In this document: one piece after another, positions 63,374 to 64,000 of the stretch | How positions within the stretch are numbered: the first letter of the stretch is position 1 | Layout of the letters: every line of letters starts with the position of its first letter | DNA from: Lysinibacillus piscis | GTDB taxonomy: Bacteria > Bacillota > Bacilli > Bacillales_A > Planococcaceae | Direction of reading: 5' to 3' | DNA: 64,000 bases | Assembly: GCF_026012395.1 (NCBI RefSeq) | Contig: NZ_BRZA01000001.1 | Location: 1,116,001-1,180,000 of the forward strand | Notes under the pieces: generated by a model | Told to the model about the DNA's origin: nothing | Database searches by the model: none | What the model saw: only the letters and a program-made list of their open reading frames with translations | Program-made: the position numbers and the translations under genes

Positions 63374-64000
63374 TTATTCATCCAACTTCAATCCTTTTAA
63401 TAAATCTGCAAAAGCATTATTCAACGGCTCCGCTTCTTTTTCCTGCTGTTTCAAATATTTCTGAACGCTACGTTTATCTACCTTGCCGCCACCTTCTTTT
63501 TTACGACGTGCTTCAAAAGCAGATAATTTTTCACGATAGCCACATTGGCAAACAAAAATTTGTCCATCGCCTTCACCGCGTAGCTCTAGCTTTTTCTTAC
63601 ATTGTGGACAGCGTGCATTGGTCACACGGGATACATTTTTGCGATGACCACACTCTCTATCCTGACAAACAAGCATTTTTCCTTTTTTACCGTTGACCTC
63701 AAGCATTGGCTTGCCACAGTCTGGACATGACTTTGTGGAAATATTGTCATGCTTATATTTTTTATCACTGCCTTTAATTTCAGCAACAATTGCCTTTGTA
63801 TGCTCCTTCATTTCATTAATGAAGACATCCTTTTTCAACTTGCCCTTTGCAATTAGCTCTAGCTTTTGCTCCCATTGTGCTGTCGTGGCAGGTGAACGTA
63901 ATTCCTCTGGTACTAAATCTAATAGCTGACGACCTTTAGAAGTGATATAGATGTCCTTACCTCCACGCTTTTCAATTAAAAATGAATTAAAGAGCTTATC
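63374..64000 (-). CDS. topB: DNA topoisomerase III, C-terminal part (runs off the window)
   Basis: The last 208 codons of a type IA topoisomerase that decatenates and relaxes DNA. The visible part has the domain end YITSKGRQLLDLVPEELRSP, ATTAQWEQKLELIAKGK, and two C-terminal zinc-ribbon-like Cys clusters (CPDCGKPM...CQDRECGH and CPQCKKKLELRG...CQCGY). The tail ends KGLKLDE. The catalytic Tyr lies upstream, outside the window. Confidence 0.93.
   Translation of the reverse strand, partial: DKLFNSFLIEKRGGKDIYITSKGRQLLDLVPEELRSPATTAQWEQKLELIAKGKLKKDVFINEMKEHTKAIVAEIKGSDKKYKHDNISTKSCPDCGKPMLEVNGKKGKMLVCQDRECGHRKNVSRVTNARCPQCKKKLELRGEGDGQIFVCQCGYREKLSAFEARRKKEGGGKVDKRSVQKYLKQQEKEAEPLNNAFADLLKGLKLDE

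Overview
The window is from a low-GC, endospore-forming Gram-positive bacterium of the Bacillaceae/Planococcaceae, most likely Lysinibacillus or a close relative. The reasons are spore genes (cwlJ, gerQ, rsfA, pbpG-like), bacillithiol synthesis (bshB2), HemQ-type heme synthesis, an SLH-domain surface protein, and gene order that repeats the Bacillus subtilis ywh/ywf/ywd blocks. The species assignment is an inference. I see no rRNA, tRNA, CRISPR array or intact transposase.

Layout. 1-4.2 kb: fatty-acid degradation genes (3-hydroxybutyryl-CoA dehydrogenase, thiolase, fadF) with a TetR-type operator inside the fadF promoter. 4.3-6 kb: a YidC paralogue and a divergent Rgg/MutR-like regulator. 6-10.3 kb: a cobalamin-riboswitch-controlled uptake and salvage operon (btuF-btuC-btuD/cbiZ-pduO). 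10.5-12.7 kb: ywiB-argS. 12.7-13.4 kb: a decayed Cro/C1 gene followed by what looks like a type I toxin-antitoxin module. 13.5-18 kb: speB, pbpG, ywhD, ywhB. 18.2-24.5 kb: a class A sortase facing a 1839-residue LPQTD-anchored surface protein with seven cysteine-paired repeats. 25-25.7 kb: a small phage-like divergent pair with an operator array. 26.2-36.9 kb: a conserved block of ywfO, a DUF1450 gene, rsfA, lipL, hemQ, cwlJ-gerQ, a peptidase, ywdK, ywdI, a 59-residue Cys protein, ung, pdxK, yojF-bshB2. 37-43 kb: ilvA, an ABC transporter, preQ1-riboswitch-controlled queT, threonine dehydrogenase. 43-54.7 kb: chemoreceptor, mtnU, an inserted SLH/C-type-lectin surface protein, mtnE, kbl, a P-loop protein, a YczE-like protein, ybaK. 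54.8-62.3 kb: a SprA-like protein and the leucine-degradation (methylcrotonyl-CoA carboxylase) operon with its TetR regulator and a near-perfect operator. 62.4-64 kb: an alpha/beta hydrolase and the 3' end of topB.

The most notable find is at 12984-13363. A 46-codon ORF on the minus strand has a consensus sigma-A promoter and a Shine-Dalgarno sealed in a UUCG-capped stem. Opposite it lies a roughly 70-nt plus-strand RNA with its own promoter and terminator. The RNA carries a diverged copy of the toxin start region and shows the complementary core in a 10-nt loop. This is the architecture of convergent par/Fst-type type I toxin-antitoxin loci, but the peptide does not look like Fst. A second notable find is a duplication of about 55 bp flanking the 46-49.6 kb surface-protein segment, which marks it as an insertion between mtnU and mtnE.
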